Below, in pieces: positions 34,505-46,200 of a stretch of 64,000 nt of DNA (position 1 is the first letter of the stretch; the number at the start of each line of letters is the position of its first letter). Made by a program: the position numbers and the translations under genes. The stretch comes from Stomoxys calcitrans (Eukaryota > Arthropoda > Insecta > Diptera > Muscidae): the NCBI RefSeq assembly GCF_963082655.1, contig NC_081555.1:29435266-29499265 (forward strand). The letters run 5' to 3'. Below the pieces are notes generated by a model. The model did no database searches and had not been told where the DNA came from. It was given only the letters and a program-made list of their open reading frames with translations.

Positions 34505-35180
34505 GGTTACTTTATTACATCTTTCTTGTGATAAGGGTTGTTTTATTGCTCTTTCCCTTGGGGAAAAGGGAGTGTTATTGCTCTTTCCTTGGGAAAGGCT
34601 AGTTTTACAACCTTCTCATTGGGAAAACGTAGTTTTATTAAAAAACTCCCTTTCCCTTGGGAAAGGGAGTTTTTTACACTTTCCCTTGAAAAAAGGTAGT
34701 TTAATTACCTTTTACTTTGGAAAAAGGTAGTCTTAATACCATTTCCCTTGGAAAAAGGTAGTTTTATTACCCTTTTCCATGGGAGAGGGCAGTTCGATAA
34801 CCCTTTTCCGTGGGAAAGGGCAATTTTATAACTCTTTCCCGAGGGGAAGGGAAGTTTTATCACCCTTTCCCTTGGGCAAAGGAAGTTTTATCACCCTTTC
34901 CCTTGGGAACAATTAGTTTTATTACCCTTCCCCATTGGAAAAATGTAGTTTTGTTAATTTAGTTTTTTAACTTTTCCTCGAGAAAAGGTAGCTTTTTTCC
35001 GTGGTGGTTGGGCAATTTTATATCCCTTTCCCATTGGGAAGGGCAGTTTTATTACCCGTACCCATGGGGAACGGCAGCTTTATTACCCTTTCCAATGAGA
35101 AAGGGCAGGTTTAATACCTTTTCCCACGGGGAAGGACAGTTTTATTACACTTTCCATGGAAAGAGACATTTTTAATACCA
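34505..35180. repeat. 31-bp minisatellite with palindromic unit, ~20 copies
   Basis: The unit is approximately 'gttttattaccctttccctt' plus 'gggaaagggca'. Each unit contains a dyad CCTTTCCCTTGGGAAAGG-like core, so single strands could fold into a hairpin per repeat. Period 31 bp at 34700-34920; outer copies are diverged. Confidence 0.85.
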
Positions 35181-35329
35181 TTTACCATTGGGGAAGAGCT
35201 GCGCATCAGCATGAATTTGATAAACAGATGGCTTTTTCGCCAGTAGTTTGCCCGAATCTGGCTGCGAAATTTTCTTGGTCTGAGCATTAGCATGGATTTC
35301 ATCAATTTTATAGCACCACGATTGATTTG

Positions 35330-35830
35330 CACGACCTCTTAGGGTTAGGACGCTCCTTGTGGTTCTTGACCTGTCAAAGGATTTTCTTTACGGCCAGGCC
35401 TAGAACGATGGATCACCATTTATTTGTGTGGGAGATCTCCAAGGAATCCCCCCAGTGTACTTAATCTCTACGTTTCCCACATTACATATCCTCGAGACGG
35501 CATCGAAAAAGATCGTAACCTGCCACCAAATCTTCAGCCGCATTGTACACTACATGGATAGCGGAAGTACGTTGGCAGCTTAATTTGAGAATCGATGGCA
35601 TAACGATTGCAACTGTATCAAAATACTTGGTGACTTATATGACCGCCTTTACTGGTCCTCCGCAGATGCAAATGCAATTAGTGTAAAAGTTCGATACAAG
35701 GTCCTAAGTTATTTATGCAGTTATTCTGCAGCACTGACGATGAAACCTTGTGGACTAAATTTTATACAATTGTCCATTTAGGTGTAATTTATGTTTGAAT
35801 TTGACACCTGAGCGCTAAGCATCGAAATAA
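35330..35830 (+). pseudogene. Jockey-like LINE remnant
   Basis: Translation gives VRTLLVVLDLSKDF (RT block A) at about 35350-35395, then ICVGDLQGIPPV, then HYMDSGSTLAA, and KILGDLYDRLYWSSADANAI with VKVRYKVLSYL near 35610-35720. Stops and frameshifts interrupt it. The phrase order matches jockey RT to C-terminal region with large deletions. Confidence 0.65.
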
Positions 35831-36255
35831 GATCGGAAAAAAACTTCAAAAAGATACCCAACTCCTAGAACAACTGGTGCTAATAACGGTGAGAAGATTT
35901 CCTTATACGCCAAAGCAGACAAAAGGCACACAAGAAACGAGCTGAATTATGCTGTTATCGACACTAGCAGTGTATCCGGCAAAAAACCCCAAACCATCAA
36001 TTTAATAAGGAGGATTTAATCGATGAACAAGTTTTAGAAATGTTGCTGAGAAGGTCCTATTTTACAGATCATATGCTGCCATTATAGAGAGGACATGTTG
36101 CTACTAAAATTTGTAACAACAGTGTGCATTGAAAACTTTTGAAATTTTTGGAAAAATTAACATTGTACAACATATCCTCACTTGTGATTACCCCATTATC
36201 TTCGTTATTTTCCCAATACCATTAATTGCTGTGTTTTATTTTAATACTGGATAAT
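35830..36255. other. No feature recognised
   Basis: AT-rich DNA between a LINE remnant and a SINE. Possibly more decayed LINE, but no motif is visible. Confidence 0.3.
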
Positions 36256-36258
36256 GGA

Positions 36259-36555
36259 GGCCACCGTAGCGCAGAGAATAGCATGTCCGCCTATGTCGGT
36301 GAACGCCTGGGTTCGAATCCTTACGAGACCAACAGAAATAATTTTCAGCGGTGGTTTTCCCCTCCTAATGACATGTAAAACTTCTCTCCAAAGAGGTGTC
36401 GCACTGCGGCACGCCGTTCGGACTCTCGGCTATAAAAAGGAGACCCCTTATAATTGAGCTTAAACTTGAATCGGACTGCACTCATTGATATGTGAGAAGT
36501 TTAGCCCTGTTCCTTAGTGAAATGTTCATGGGAAAAAATTTGCAAAATTTGCATT
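36259..36555 (+). repeat. tRNA-derived SINE copy
   Basis: GCCACCGTAGCGCAGAGAAT (A box) and GGGTTCGAATCC (intact B box), followed by the body with a small deletion after 'cccctcctaatg'. The tail lies near 36540. Confidence 0.87.
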
Positions 36556-36793
36556 TTACTGAATAGACAAGCCGTGAACGGCAAAAATAAAACAAAAAAA
36601 GTTTCCAGTGCAAGTCTGTTTGTTTGGCATTAGGTTGTAACGACATTTGCCAACCTGTCAAAACAATACGAGGAAAAAATTGTAAATAATTGCAAAATTT
36701 ATAAATAAAATTTGCAAAACATGTGTGGACATAGAAGTCAAATAAAATGTATTAAGATTTGCGAGGGAAATTTTATAAATAATTGGTTTTAAT

Positions 36794-36799
36794 TTTATT
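36794..36799 (-). terminator. Candidate polyadenylation signal of the polyQ gene
   Basis: AATAAA on the minus strand, about 315 nt after the stop codon at 37115. Other AT-rich candidates are nearby, so the choice is tentative. Confidence 0.35.
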
Positions 36800-37114
36800 T
36801 TACCATTCACAATAGAGGATTTCTGCGAGTGCCCACACTTATTTGGGAACAAAAAATATCATTGCAATCCTGACAATAGATGTTCTACATAAGCCTGCAC
36901 TGGTAATTTATTCAGAACTTCGTCGTCCTGGATGGATGCCATTTTCATATACGTAGTACTAAAATAAAACACAGCTACTATTGCTCTGTACTTACTTCGT
37001 TTTACGACAACGCGTTTTACAAGTCCTTCCATTACGCTGATATTTGTAGATATATTTTTTGCTGTTGTTAAGCCGTTTGTGGCGTTTCACAGTCCAGAAA
37101 CAGTTCAATAATCA

Positions 37115-37910
37115 TCACTCCTTTAATGCATTGCCACCCATGTTGGCATTTGCTGCAGCAGCAGCGGCATTCATAAGTTTGTGTTGGGGTATGACCGTTA
37201 ATGATTTTGGAATTGACAACAAGAATTGTTGTTGTTGTTGCTGTTGTTGATGTTGTTGTTGCTGTTGTTGATGTTGTTGTTGCTGTTGTTGGTGTTGTTT
37301 CATTATGTGATTTGTTGTAACTAAAGAGGCGGGATTACTGGGATGATTTGGCTTGGCTAATAGCTGGGGAAGTTTGGGCATCATGTTGGAAGGACCACCA
37401 CCACCACCAGTATTGCTGTTGGCACCTCCAGCTCCATTGAGTAGTAATTGATTGGTATCTGGGAAATTGCTCCATAGCCAGGACGCATTGTTTATGGTAT
37501 TTTGGGCGGGATTTACAACATTGGCAGTATTGGCCGCATTTGTAATGGCATTGGCCAATAATGGCATCATTGGGGCAGAGAAATTGGCATTGTTTGTTAG
37601 GGATGATTGCAGAGGTGGAATATTGGAGATGTTGTTGGTGTTGGTGGCGGATGCTTTTTGTGCCATAGTTGGGAGGCGTGGTGCGGTTTGCGTATTTGTA
37701 TTGGAGAAACGCTGCAATAATTGAAGTTGCATTATTTGTTGTTGAGTAGCTTGATGTTGTTGTTGTTGCTGCTGCTGCTGCTGTCTTTGTTGTTGCTGCT
37801 GTTGTTGATTCATAACTGAAGGATTATTGAAATTTTTATTCATATTTTGCATGTTTTTGTTTTGCAGGTGTTGCTGTTGCAGCTGCTGCTGACGTTGTTG
37901 TTGTTGGTGA

Positions 37911-37942
<32 letters not shown>

Positions 37943-38015
37943 CTGTTGTTGTTGTTGATGCTGCTGTTGCTGGTGGTGTTGCTGCTGCTGCATCTGTTGT
38001 TGCTGTTGGTTGTGA

Positions 38016-38076
<61 letters not shown>

Positions 38077-41000
38077 TAGCTTCCTGCCTCTTCTTGGTGG
38101 CCTTGAGCATTTGATCACGCAACAATTTCTCTCGCCTTAAAATACACATACGATTGTAGTCAAATATGGAAATCAGGAAAGGCTTTCCACCAGATTGCAC
38201 CTGCACCAAAGCCGGCAGTCTTCTGCCATCGGCTGTTTGATAGAGCGGTCCATTTTTAACCATATTCATGTTTTCCTCTACGGCCATCAGAGTTGGACGC
38301 CAAGTCTTGCTTTGCAAACGCTCTTGAGGCGTTAATGTTTCTGGCAGTATGACTACATTTGGCGGTGGCCGAGCATTGCCGGGTTTGGTCGGCAGCAGCC
38401 GCTTGTTATTGTTATTGCTATTTGAAGCGGCCATGCTGGTGCTGGGCGCGGTGGGGGCGGAAGGTGCAGCCACAGGTGGCATGGCACCTGCAGAACGCCT
38501 TTGAAGACTCACCAATTCCGGAGGTGAACTAAGCAATGAGACGGTATTTTTGTTGGCCGCAGTGGCATCAATTTGATTGCCCAATAACTTGTTGGCCACA
38601 TCGAGAATTTTCTGCTGCTTCGTTTCCATGATAGGCAGTGGTGGGGGTAGCTGTTGTTGTTGTTGTTGAGTAAGAGCATTGGTTGCAGTTGCCAACGATG
38701 TTGAAGATGATGACGAGGAGGAAGAGGAGGATGATGAAGAATTACTTATGGGTACAATTTCCACGGACTTGCCCAACAGATTGCATTTCAATATACTGCG
38801 ACTATTGCCGGCCCCTCCCGCCACATTGCTGGTTGTGGCTGTGGAGGCAGCCAAAACAACAGCTGCAGCTGCATTGGCGGCTGCTAGATTGGCATTTGAT
38901 GTTGCAGAACTGCTATTGCTGCTGCTGCTGCTGCTACTACTGCTTATGTTGCCAGCCAAGGTGTCTTTCAGCAAAGATTTCTGTGGTGAGGGTGTGGGTG
39001 TTCGTTTATTGCTTGACGACACATCCTTGGGACGTGCTGTTATGGTAACAGCATTGCTACGTAGTTGTTTGGTAAGTTTGTCCACAGATAGACTTCGGCA
39101 GCGTAGACCTTGTTTGTCGGGGCTGTTGTTACCGCTGGCCTGTAGCGATGACGATGTTTTGGGCAGTTTCGACACCGCGGTAATTTCGACATCATCATCA
39201 TCATCGTCGTCCTCATTAATTTCAAATGTGGGTATCTGCTGCTCAGGCTCTTTGGCTTTGGCTGTTGTCTCTTTGGGATTTGTGGCAGGACTCTGCAGCC
39301 CACCACAATGTCCCTTGTCATAAGAGGTCAAACGTTGCCGCACCGTTTGTGTGTAAACACTTGCATTACTCGAAGCACTGGCCGAGAGAATTATATCACC
39401 ATTTCTAAAGTACTTTTCCAACAAAATCAAATGTCTTAGGAAAGAACTTTGATTGCCATAGGGCTTTTGCAACTCTTCCCAAAGTCTGCGCGTAGGCTCA
39501 TCATATTGCAAGAAAGTTTGTACTCTGGTCCAGCCTTCCGGTGTTCTTTGGCTGCTGCTGCTGCCAAAGGGTACTTTGAAGTTCAATCCCAAATCTTCTT
39601 CGCCGGGGAATAATTCACGCATTGATATATTGGGATTAGCCCGTAAAACATTGGAAATATCCGAAGTACTGCTGTTGTTACCACCAGCACTGGCAGTAGT
39701 TTTATCCGTAGATGAATTGTTGCTCTGTAGAATAGCTTTCAATTTGGACATTTCACTTGGTGAGTTGTTAGCGGCTGCATTGGAAGCGGATGAATTCGAG
39801 GAGTCCGTTAGAACATTTTCAAATTCACGATCCATGGCATCGCTGCTGTTCTCTCGAAGACTGGCGTTGCCCTTAGAAGTTTCATTCTCTGCGGAATGTA
39901 CAGAAGTTGGTGGGGATAAGGGATCTTTTGGATGAGAAGATGAATCATCTTCATGTAGGGGAGATTTTTCGGGGGTCTTTTCTTGTTGCTTCTGTAATTC
40001 GCTATTGTCGCCGCTGTTGGATGTTGGGCCATTGCTGTCTTCTTCATCAACTTCAGAGGCATCGTTGCTGCCATCGTGAATGTTATGGAATTGCAAAAGT
40101 CTGAAAGAGGACATCAAAGATCATTACTTAATTTTCCAATGAAAGAGAGCCAATAGTCTTACCGCTTTCTATAGTTTTTAACGAAATCTGCCTTTTGGGA
40201 TTTTGTGGTGTCTGGAGGCTTCATGAGCAAATTGGCAAAATAGCGGCACAGTTTGCAGACAGCAGTGCCAATGCCCAATTGCACCGGTATGCCCATTTCA
40301 GACAAAGCCTTTTCCAGGCGATCAGTGTCCTAGAAATTTTATATAAATGTAAGTCAACGATTCTCAATACCATCTTTAATTTCTCCTCCTTACCGATGTT
40401 ATGTGATACATGTGATTTTTACCCAAACGCCTTTTGCACAAAACACAGCCTGAGCATTGTATTACTGTGTCGTAATGCGATTGGCACAACCATATGGAGG
40501 CGGTGTTTGTGGGCACATCAAACTTCAAAAGGAATTTCTTAACGCTCTTGCGTATACACTTACGACGCAGTGAATGGGCAGCAGGATTGGAACAGCCGGT
40601 AACCAAACAGCTATGAGATGCAGCTGAGGCATAATGTTCTCCACCAGCCTCGCCTTCGGCATTCTCATATTCATTGGCATTGTCTGAGGATTTGACACCA
40701 TTTGCGCCGCTCTCCAGGCCACCAGGGGCAGAAAGCCTTTTCTTATAGGAAGGCACATTGGCACGCCGATCTACATGGCGGAAACAGGCATCGCAAAGGC
40801 AATTATCCACAGTCAATTTTTCTTCATCTATAAATTAAAAAAACGAACAAGTTGGGTATTCAAGGAAGCATTTAAAATTTGTGTATGTTAGTTAACTTCA
40901 GAGCGCTTTACTCACTGGCTAATATTTTCTGCTGCCTTTCCATAGATTTGATTTGGCCCACATGGCATGGTGTATCATAGAGGCCAAATTTACCGCTGCA

Positions 41001-41643
41001 ATAAAAGCATTGATCTTCACACAAACGCCCAGGATGAAACTTAAAGGACGACGCCTTCTCCGGTATAAGTATTTTCTCATCTTTCTTGGTAGAGACCGTC
41101 TGGTGTTCGTGCGATTCTGAATGGGAAGAGTCTGAATTGAGAATTGCATACCATACGTTTATGTACACACAGACACACACACATAGATAGATAGATACAC
41201 ATGAAGAAGATAGTTGGATGGGTGGGGGGAGAATAAAATAAATATAAAATAATTAAATTTATCCAATATCGAAAATATTTACAACATAATGGTTGTTGGT
41301 TATTTGCATGTTAAAAAGAGTTTGATGAGCTTTCTTGTATTAACTGTGTTAAGGAGAGGCATATGCAATCTGCAGTGGTTAAAAAAATAAATAAAAAATG
41401 TTTGTATAAGGTAGCCCAACTAACGATTGGAGTGCAGCAGGGTCGATCCAAAGTGATATAATTGTATGTAAGAAGGGAATTGGGTGAACAACCACCCAGC
41501 GAGGTTCTAACAAGCTGGCGTGAATACGAAACATGTTTGGGCGAAGAATGGTTTACCAGTATGGTTTTCACAGCATTGTTACCACCACCTCCGCTAGCCA
41601 TGTAGTCTAAGATTTTGTGGCAGATAACTTGAAATTTCTTGCA
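37115..41643 (-). CDS. Cys/His-rich, polyglutamine nuclear protein (unnamed), C-terminal part of a larger gene or separate gene
   Basis: The exons are 41583-41643 (or starting at the ATG 41601), 40916-41131, 40394-40827, 40163-40329 and 37115-40100. All have GT/AG junctions and compatible phases (1,1,0,2). From the ATG at 41601 they give 1273 aa. Residues 44-96 form a Cys cluster (C44, C48, C51, C62, C88, C90, C93, H96). Residues 152-209 form a second (C152, C157, C169, C193, H196, C203, C206, C209), and C248/C251 follow; zinc binding is inferred. A compact block at about 445-545 (EGWTRVQTFLQYDEPTRRLW) and another at about 860-945 (QERLQSKTWRPTLMAVEENM) look conserved. Between them lie Ser/Asn/Ala-rich stretches and an Asp run. 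Glutamine tracts cover about 951-1023, 1044-1060 and 1213-1238. Composition suggests a chromatin or transcription cofactor. I do not recognise the gene. The 61-nt exon also fits in phase with the upstream locus (43264-49466). Confidence 0.85.
37222..37297 (-). repeat. Coding CAA/CAG tract (polyQ, third block)
   Basis: Glutamine codons interrupted by His in the C-terminal region (about residues 1213-1238). Mixed CAA and CAG codons argue for long-term maintenance rather than a fresh expansion. Confidence 0.8.
37866..38083 (-). repeat. Coding CAA/CAG tract (main polyQ block)
   Basis: About 70 codons dominated by glutamine with scattered His, Met and Asn, following the KATKKRQEA basic segment. 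A smaller block lies at 37755-37805. Reverse-frame poly-Leu and poly-Ser readings are shadows of this tract. Confidence 0.85.
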
Positions 41644-42234
41644 CTGAAAAGAGCAGCAAGATCCACATTTTACGACGCACAGTGGGAGAAAATCCAAAAA
41701 AACTAGTAAAAAATATGCCGTGTGAGAACGGGTGGAGATAACTCTTTGAAATTTGGAATGGTTAGGGCTGAGGCGAGACCGCATGCAAAATTTCAAGGCC
41801 TTAGGTTGTACCGGCGCCCTAAAGTTGGTCATCTTGGTATTTCAAAAGTTTGTTGGTGCTGCAAAATCTTCGTTTATCGTCCGATTTTCAAAATTATGCT
41901 GGATAGTGCTCAAAAATCCCTACAAAAAAGTACGCTTGAAGTCTACAATATCTCCAATGGTTTTGGGAATATTTGACATTTAATTTTTTTTTGAAATTTT
42001 GACCGATACCTGCTGCGTATTTTGCAAATGTCTTCGTTAACATTTGCGGTTAGATTTTCATTTTTATGCATGATTTGGATTTGTGACAAAATTTACAACG
42101 ACTATGCCGCAAAAAGTGGCCACATCTGATAACTCAGTTAAAAGTTACACAGTGTGGTAGCCAAAAAATGTAAAAAAAAGTGTGTTCTTTTAATTTTTTT
42201 TCAAACTCGTCTTGTCATATCGACTACCATAGCT

Positions 42235-42305
42235 ACTCAGTATTTAAGCAAGAGCCGGTGCAGCCCGGCCTCTCACTGAGACTTTCCACTCGATACCGCT
42301 CATAA
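42235..42305 (-). repeat. LINE 3' module fragment
   Basis: 'tatttaagcaagagccggtg' and 'ctctcactgagactttccac' are the complement of the module at 29240-29330. Confidence 0.6.
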
Positions 42306-42308
42306 TTG

Positions 42309-42620
42309 TGTAGGGTGCAGGGTTAGCTTATCCGCCTATGACGTTGAACGCCTGGCTTCGAATACTGGCGAGACCATCATAAAATTTTCAGCGGTGGTTA
42401 TCCCCTCCTAATGCTGGCGACATTGTGAGGTACTATGCCATGTAAAAACTTCTCCTCAAAAGAAGTGTTGGACTGCGGCATGCCGTTCGCATGCGAATAT
42501 AAAAAGGAGACCCCTTATCACTGAGCTTAAATTTGAATCGGACTGCACTATTGATATGTGAGAAGTTTGCTCCTGTTCCTTTATGGAATGTTTATGAGCA
42601 AATTTGCATTTTTTGCATAT
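42309..42620 (+). repeat. tRNA-derived SINE copy, degraded head
   Basis: The A box is lost, the B box is altered (GGCTTCGAATACTGG), and the body is present. It lies between the exons of the large minus-strand locus (intron if one gene). Confidence 0.78.
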
Positions 42621-42744
42621 GTTGGTCAGCTTCGTCACATGATTCCCAGCCATAATTATTTCCGTCTAATCAAGTTTACAATTTCATCGATCTTGCCATT
42701 GGAACTCTTTGCAAGGTTGATGTTTTCGTATACTAAGGAGATTG

Positions 42745-42920
42745 CCCTTGGGTGATAACGACGTCATCGGGTTTAATTCGGTTATTGTTGTAGCCACAAC
42801 CGCAGTTGGAGATGGCGATCCTCGCTAAGCACTCCACTACCCGTAAACTGTGGAAAAATGCCACACAGCGTGGAACTCAAAATTCTAATCTTTGTGGTTC
42901 TCATAGATAACCTGTGCCGG
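42745..42920 (-). repeat. LINE 3' module fragment
   Basis: Contains 'ggttattgttgtagccacaa', 'gagatggcgatcctcgctaa' and 'ggttctcatagataacctgt', shared with 29190-29490 and 60640-60880. Confidence 0.55.
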
Positions 42921-43263
42921 GGTTTAATTCGGTATATGGTTTAGCATCCTGAATGCTGTTATGCCGCCGAAACGAGTAACCGATAAATATACTCTAGAAG
43001 TTACTAAGCTTAAGGATATATAATTTTAACCCAATTTATGAACGAAAAAGCTTGTTTAATCATTGATAGCATAATGGACGCTTGGCAATATTCGTTAGTG
43101 TAATGCTCATCAAACTCATTGCAACGAAAAAAAATTAAGAAAACAATTTATGGTGGCAATTTAAAAAATTGATATAAAATATAAGCCAATACAAAATAAA
43201 GATATAACATTATCACCATGGTTAGTATTAGGCTACAATGATACACGCACACTGAGGCATACA

Positions 43264-46200
43264 CTAGAAATACACACCCATTTTATGCGAATGGGCACTA
43301 GCATTTACACTACAATTGTTATGCTGATTGGAGTGATAGCAGTGACGATAATTGTATGATTTTCTAGCATACGTAGAGTTGTTGTTGCTGTTGTTGTAGG
43401 AGAAGGACTTGCAACTAGTATTGTTAGTAGTAGTATTACTGTTATTATTGTTAAAATGATTTAAAGCTAATCTAGTATTAGAGGTAGTACAGGTTGTGGA
43501 TTTTGTATGTAATTTGTGAAGCGCACCTTCAGTCTGTAACAAGAGAAAAAAGAGAAGAAAATATTGACATAAATTAGAATTTTGTTATTATCCTATGATT
43601 GAAAAACTTGGATAAAAGCAAACCCTTACCTCATTTTGTATGGTATAATAGTTATCCTCGCCATGACCTTCGCGATCATGTTGTAAACGATCACTATAGC
43701 CAGAGCCATGCGCACGTCCTCGGCTCTTTTGGAATGTCATTTTTAGTGATTGGCGCCTCTGTTGTTGTTGTTGTTGTTGTTGCTGTTGTTCTTTGCTGGC
43801 AGTTGCTGACGCAGATGATGTACCGGCGGCATTGGACTTTCGACCACTGTTGCCACTAGTAGAACCACCACCTGTTGAATTACGATTGAGTTTGATGATT
43901 GTTTTCAATGTACCAGTATACTCGTGATGGGTAGATGCAGCATGAGATGAATTTTTACCATTTCTTTTGCTACTATTCTGTTGTTGCTGTTGTTGTTGTG
44001 TGGCAGCCACCTTATTGGCTTCAACGGCGGCCGCTGAATTTTGTATAACCTCAAGGCGTCGCTTTTCAGCTGCTTTATGCGTCATCAGACCTAGATTTTG
44101 TAAATGTAATTCTTTTTTTCTCAACGACTCTTCGTCATCGTGTTCCAAATCCATGGTTATCCATGAGTTAGTTGATTGGCCCGATTTCATCGATGTGGCA
44201 TCGTCATCTTTTAAGCCAACACTTGCTTTAATAATTGAGCTTACATGTAAGGTTGAGTTTTCTTTGCTATCGCAAGGTCCATCATCTGGTAAAATTGTCT
44301 CCTCAGAAGCCTTTAAAGGGTAACATTATTTTGAAATAAAATCATGCATGAAAATTGGGGAATATCAGATGGTTTTAAATGAAATGCTTTTCCTGAAAAT
44401 ATTCGCACCCAAATTTTAACCTAATCTAATGTTGATGAGATCAAGATATAATGAAAGTTTGCTAAAATTTCATTACTGTGAAAATGTTTGTCAAAATTTT
44501 CTTAGGTTAGGTTGAAAAAAAAGGGTGCAGATATTAATCCGTCCCCTGCCACTATGGACATACACCTAAGCCAGTAATCGTTCTTAAAACTATAAAGTAA
44601 CCTCTAAAAAGAAAATTTCCGTGCTATTTACAAAATCCTTAATTGTTTTCAATACCTCTCCCCTAAGTTGATTCATGTCTGGTATTGTGTCTCCACCTAA
44701 TTACCAGTATCTGTTCTTAGGTGGAGACACAATAGCAATTTTCTTAAAATTTCATTGCTATAGAAAACTCACTGAACCGGGCCCGCCCCACTGCGCATTC
44801 TTTTACTTTATATGGAACAAATTCGTATTCTAATCTCAAATACCTTTCATTTAAACCCTTTATTGGAAAAGTCAGCAAATATGTCCAGTTTGGGGTATAG
44901 TCCCTAAAAGCTATCAGTATCGAGCTCTACTGTCTTGAAGACGCAAATTGTCTTGGCGAGCTAATACGTCCTACTTGGGGGGTTTTTATGGTGTTGGGAC
45001 GTCTCCAAGACAGTTGGTCCCGAATGTTGATAATAGATTCGTGGTCTACTCCCAAATACCTTTCATTTGAGCCCCATATTTCCATTGTCGGCAAACATGA
45101 CCGGTTTGAAGGACGGGGCGGCCATTCAGTGACTCAGCCTTGTAAATATATATCAGATTCGTGTCCTACTCCAAAATACCGCTTATTTGAGCCCCATATT
45201 GCAATAGTCAGCAAATATTTGGGTGGTGTTATGTGGGTGGGGTGGCCCCATAGAAACTTTTTCCAGAATATTGATATCAGATTCATTCTTAACTTCCAAA
45301 GACCTTTCATTTGAGCCCCATATTGATATGGTCGTAAATTTGTCCTCTTTGGGGCATGTTTTTGAGGAGGTGCGGTCCCCCAAACACTTGGTCCCACATT
45401 TGGATATCAGATTCGTATTCTACACTCAAATAGCTTTATTTAAGCCCCATATTATCATGGTCAGTAAATAAGCCCTGTTTTGGAGAGGGGGTGTACCCCC
45501 AGATACGTAGTCTCACATTTGGATATCAGATTCGTATTCTACTCGCAAATACCTTTGATTTGAGTCTCATATTGCCATGGTCGGTAAATATGCCCGATTT
45601 AGGGATGTTTTGGTGGTTGGGGTGGTCCCCCAAACACTCGGTCTGACAATTAGATATCAGATACATTTTCTAATCTTAAATACCTTTCATTTGAGTCGTG
45701 ATTGATCTATATATATATTTGGTAGGTTTGGGGGTGGTTTCTATTTGTTGCTTTCTTTCTTCTAAAGTGAACACCAAGGTCTCTATTCGCTTGAGTTTTA
45801 TACTAACCACCATATGTAATATAAAGCCAACATTATTTTCTATAAAAAGATTTGGAAAGTATAACTGAGAGTTTAACATACCTCTGATTCTGTTTTAGGT
45901 TTATGTTCTTGCTTCAACTCATCTAAGTTCTTCTCCACAGCCATTTCAACTTTTTCTTTTGTCTCCAAGGACTTTTCTTCAATCTTCGGAATTTCTTCAG
46001 CCACAACAATATTACCAATGATGGCAGTTTCAATTTTTTCCTTTGTTTCAGATATTCTAATATCTTTTAGCAGCAACGATGTTGCCTGCTCATCATCAAG
46101 TTTCAACTCCAAATCCGTAAGGCTGACTTCATCTTTATCCCCAGCCTTTTTGGCATCTTCTACGGTAGTATTAATATCATCAATGACTTCATCAATATCC

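Noticed and set aside
34505..35180. CRISPR-like array
   Set aside because: Units are contiguous without unique spacers, and this is eukaryotic DNA; it is a minisatellite.
38679..39323. 214-codon plus-strand open frame opposite the polyQ gene
   Set aside because: Poly-Leu and Val runs are the antisense reading of Gln, Ser and Ala codon tracts of the minus-strand exon.
41653..41832. Extension of the 61-nt exon upstream to an ATG at 41832
   Set aside because: The upstream translation has no coding character, and a good acceptor at 41644-41645 separates it from the plausible exon.
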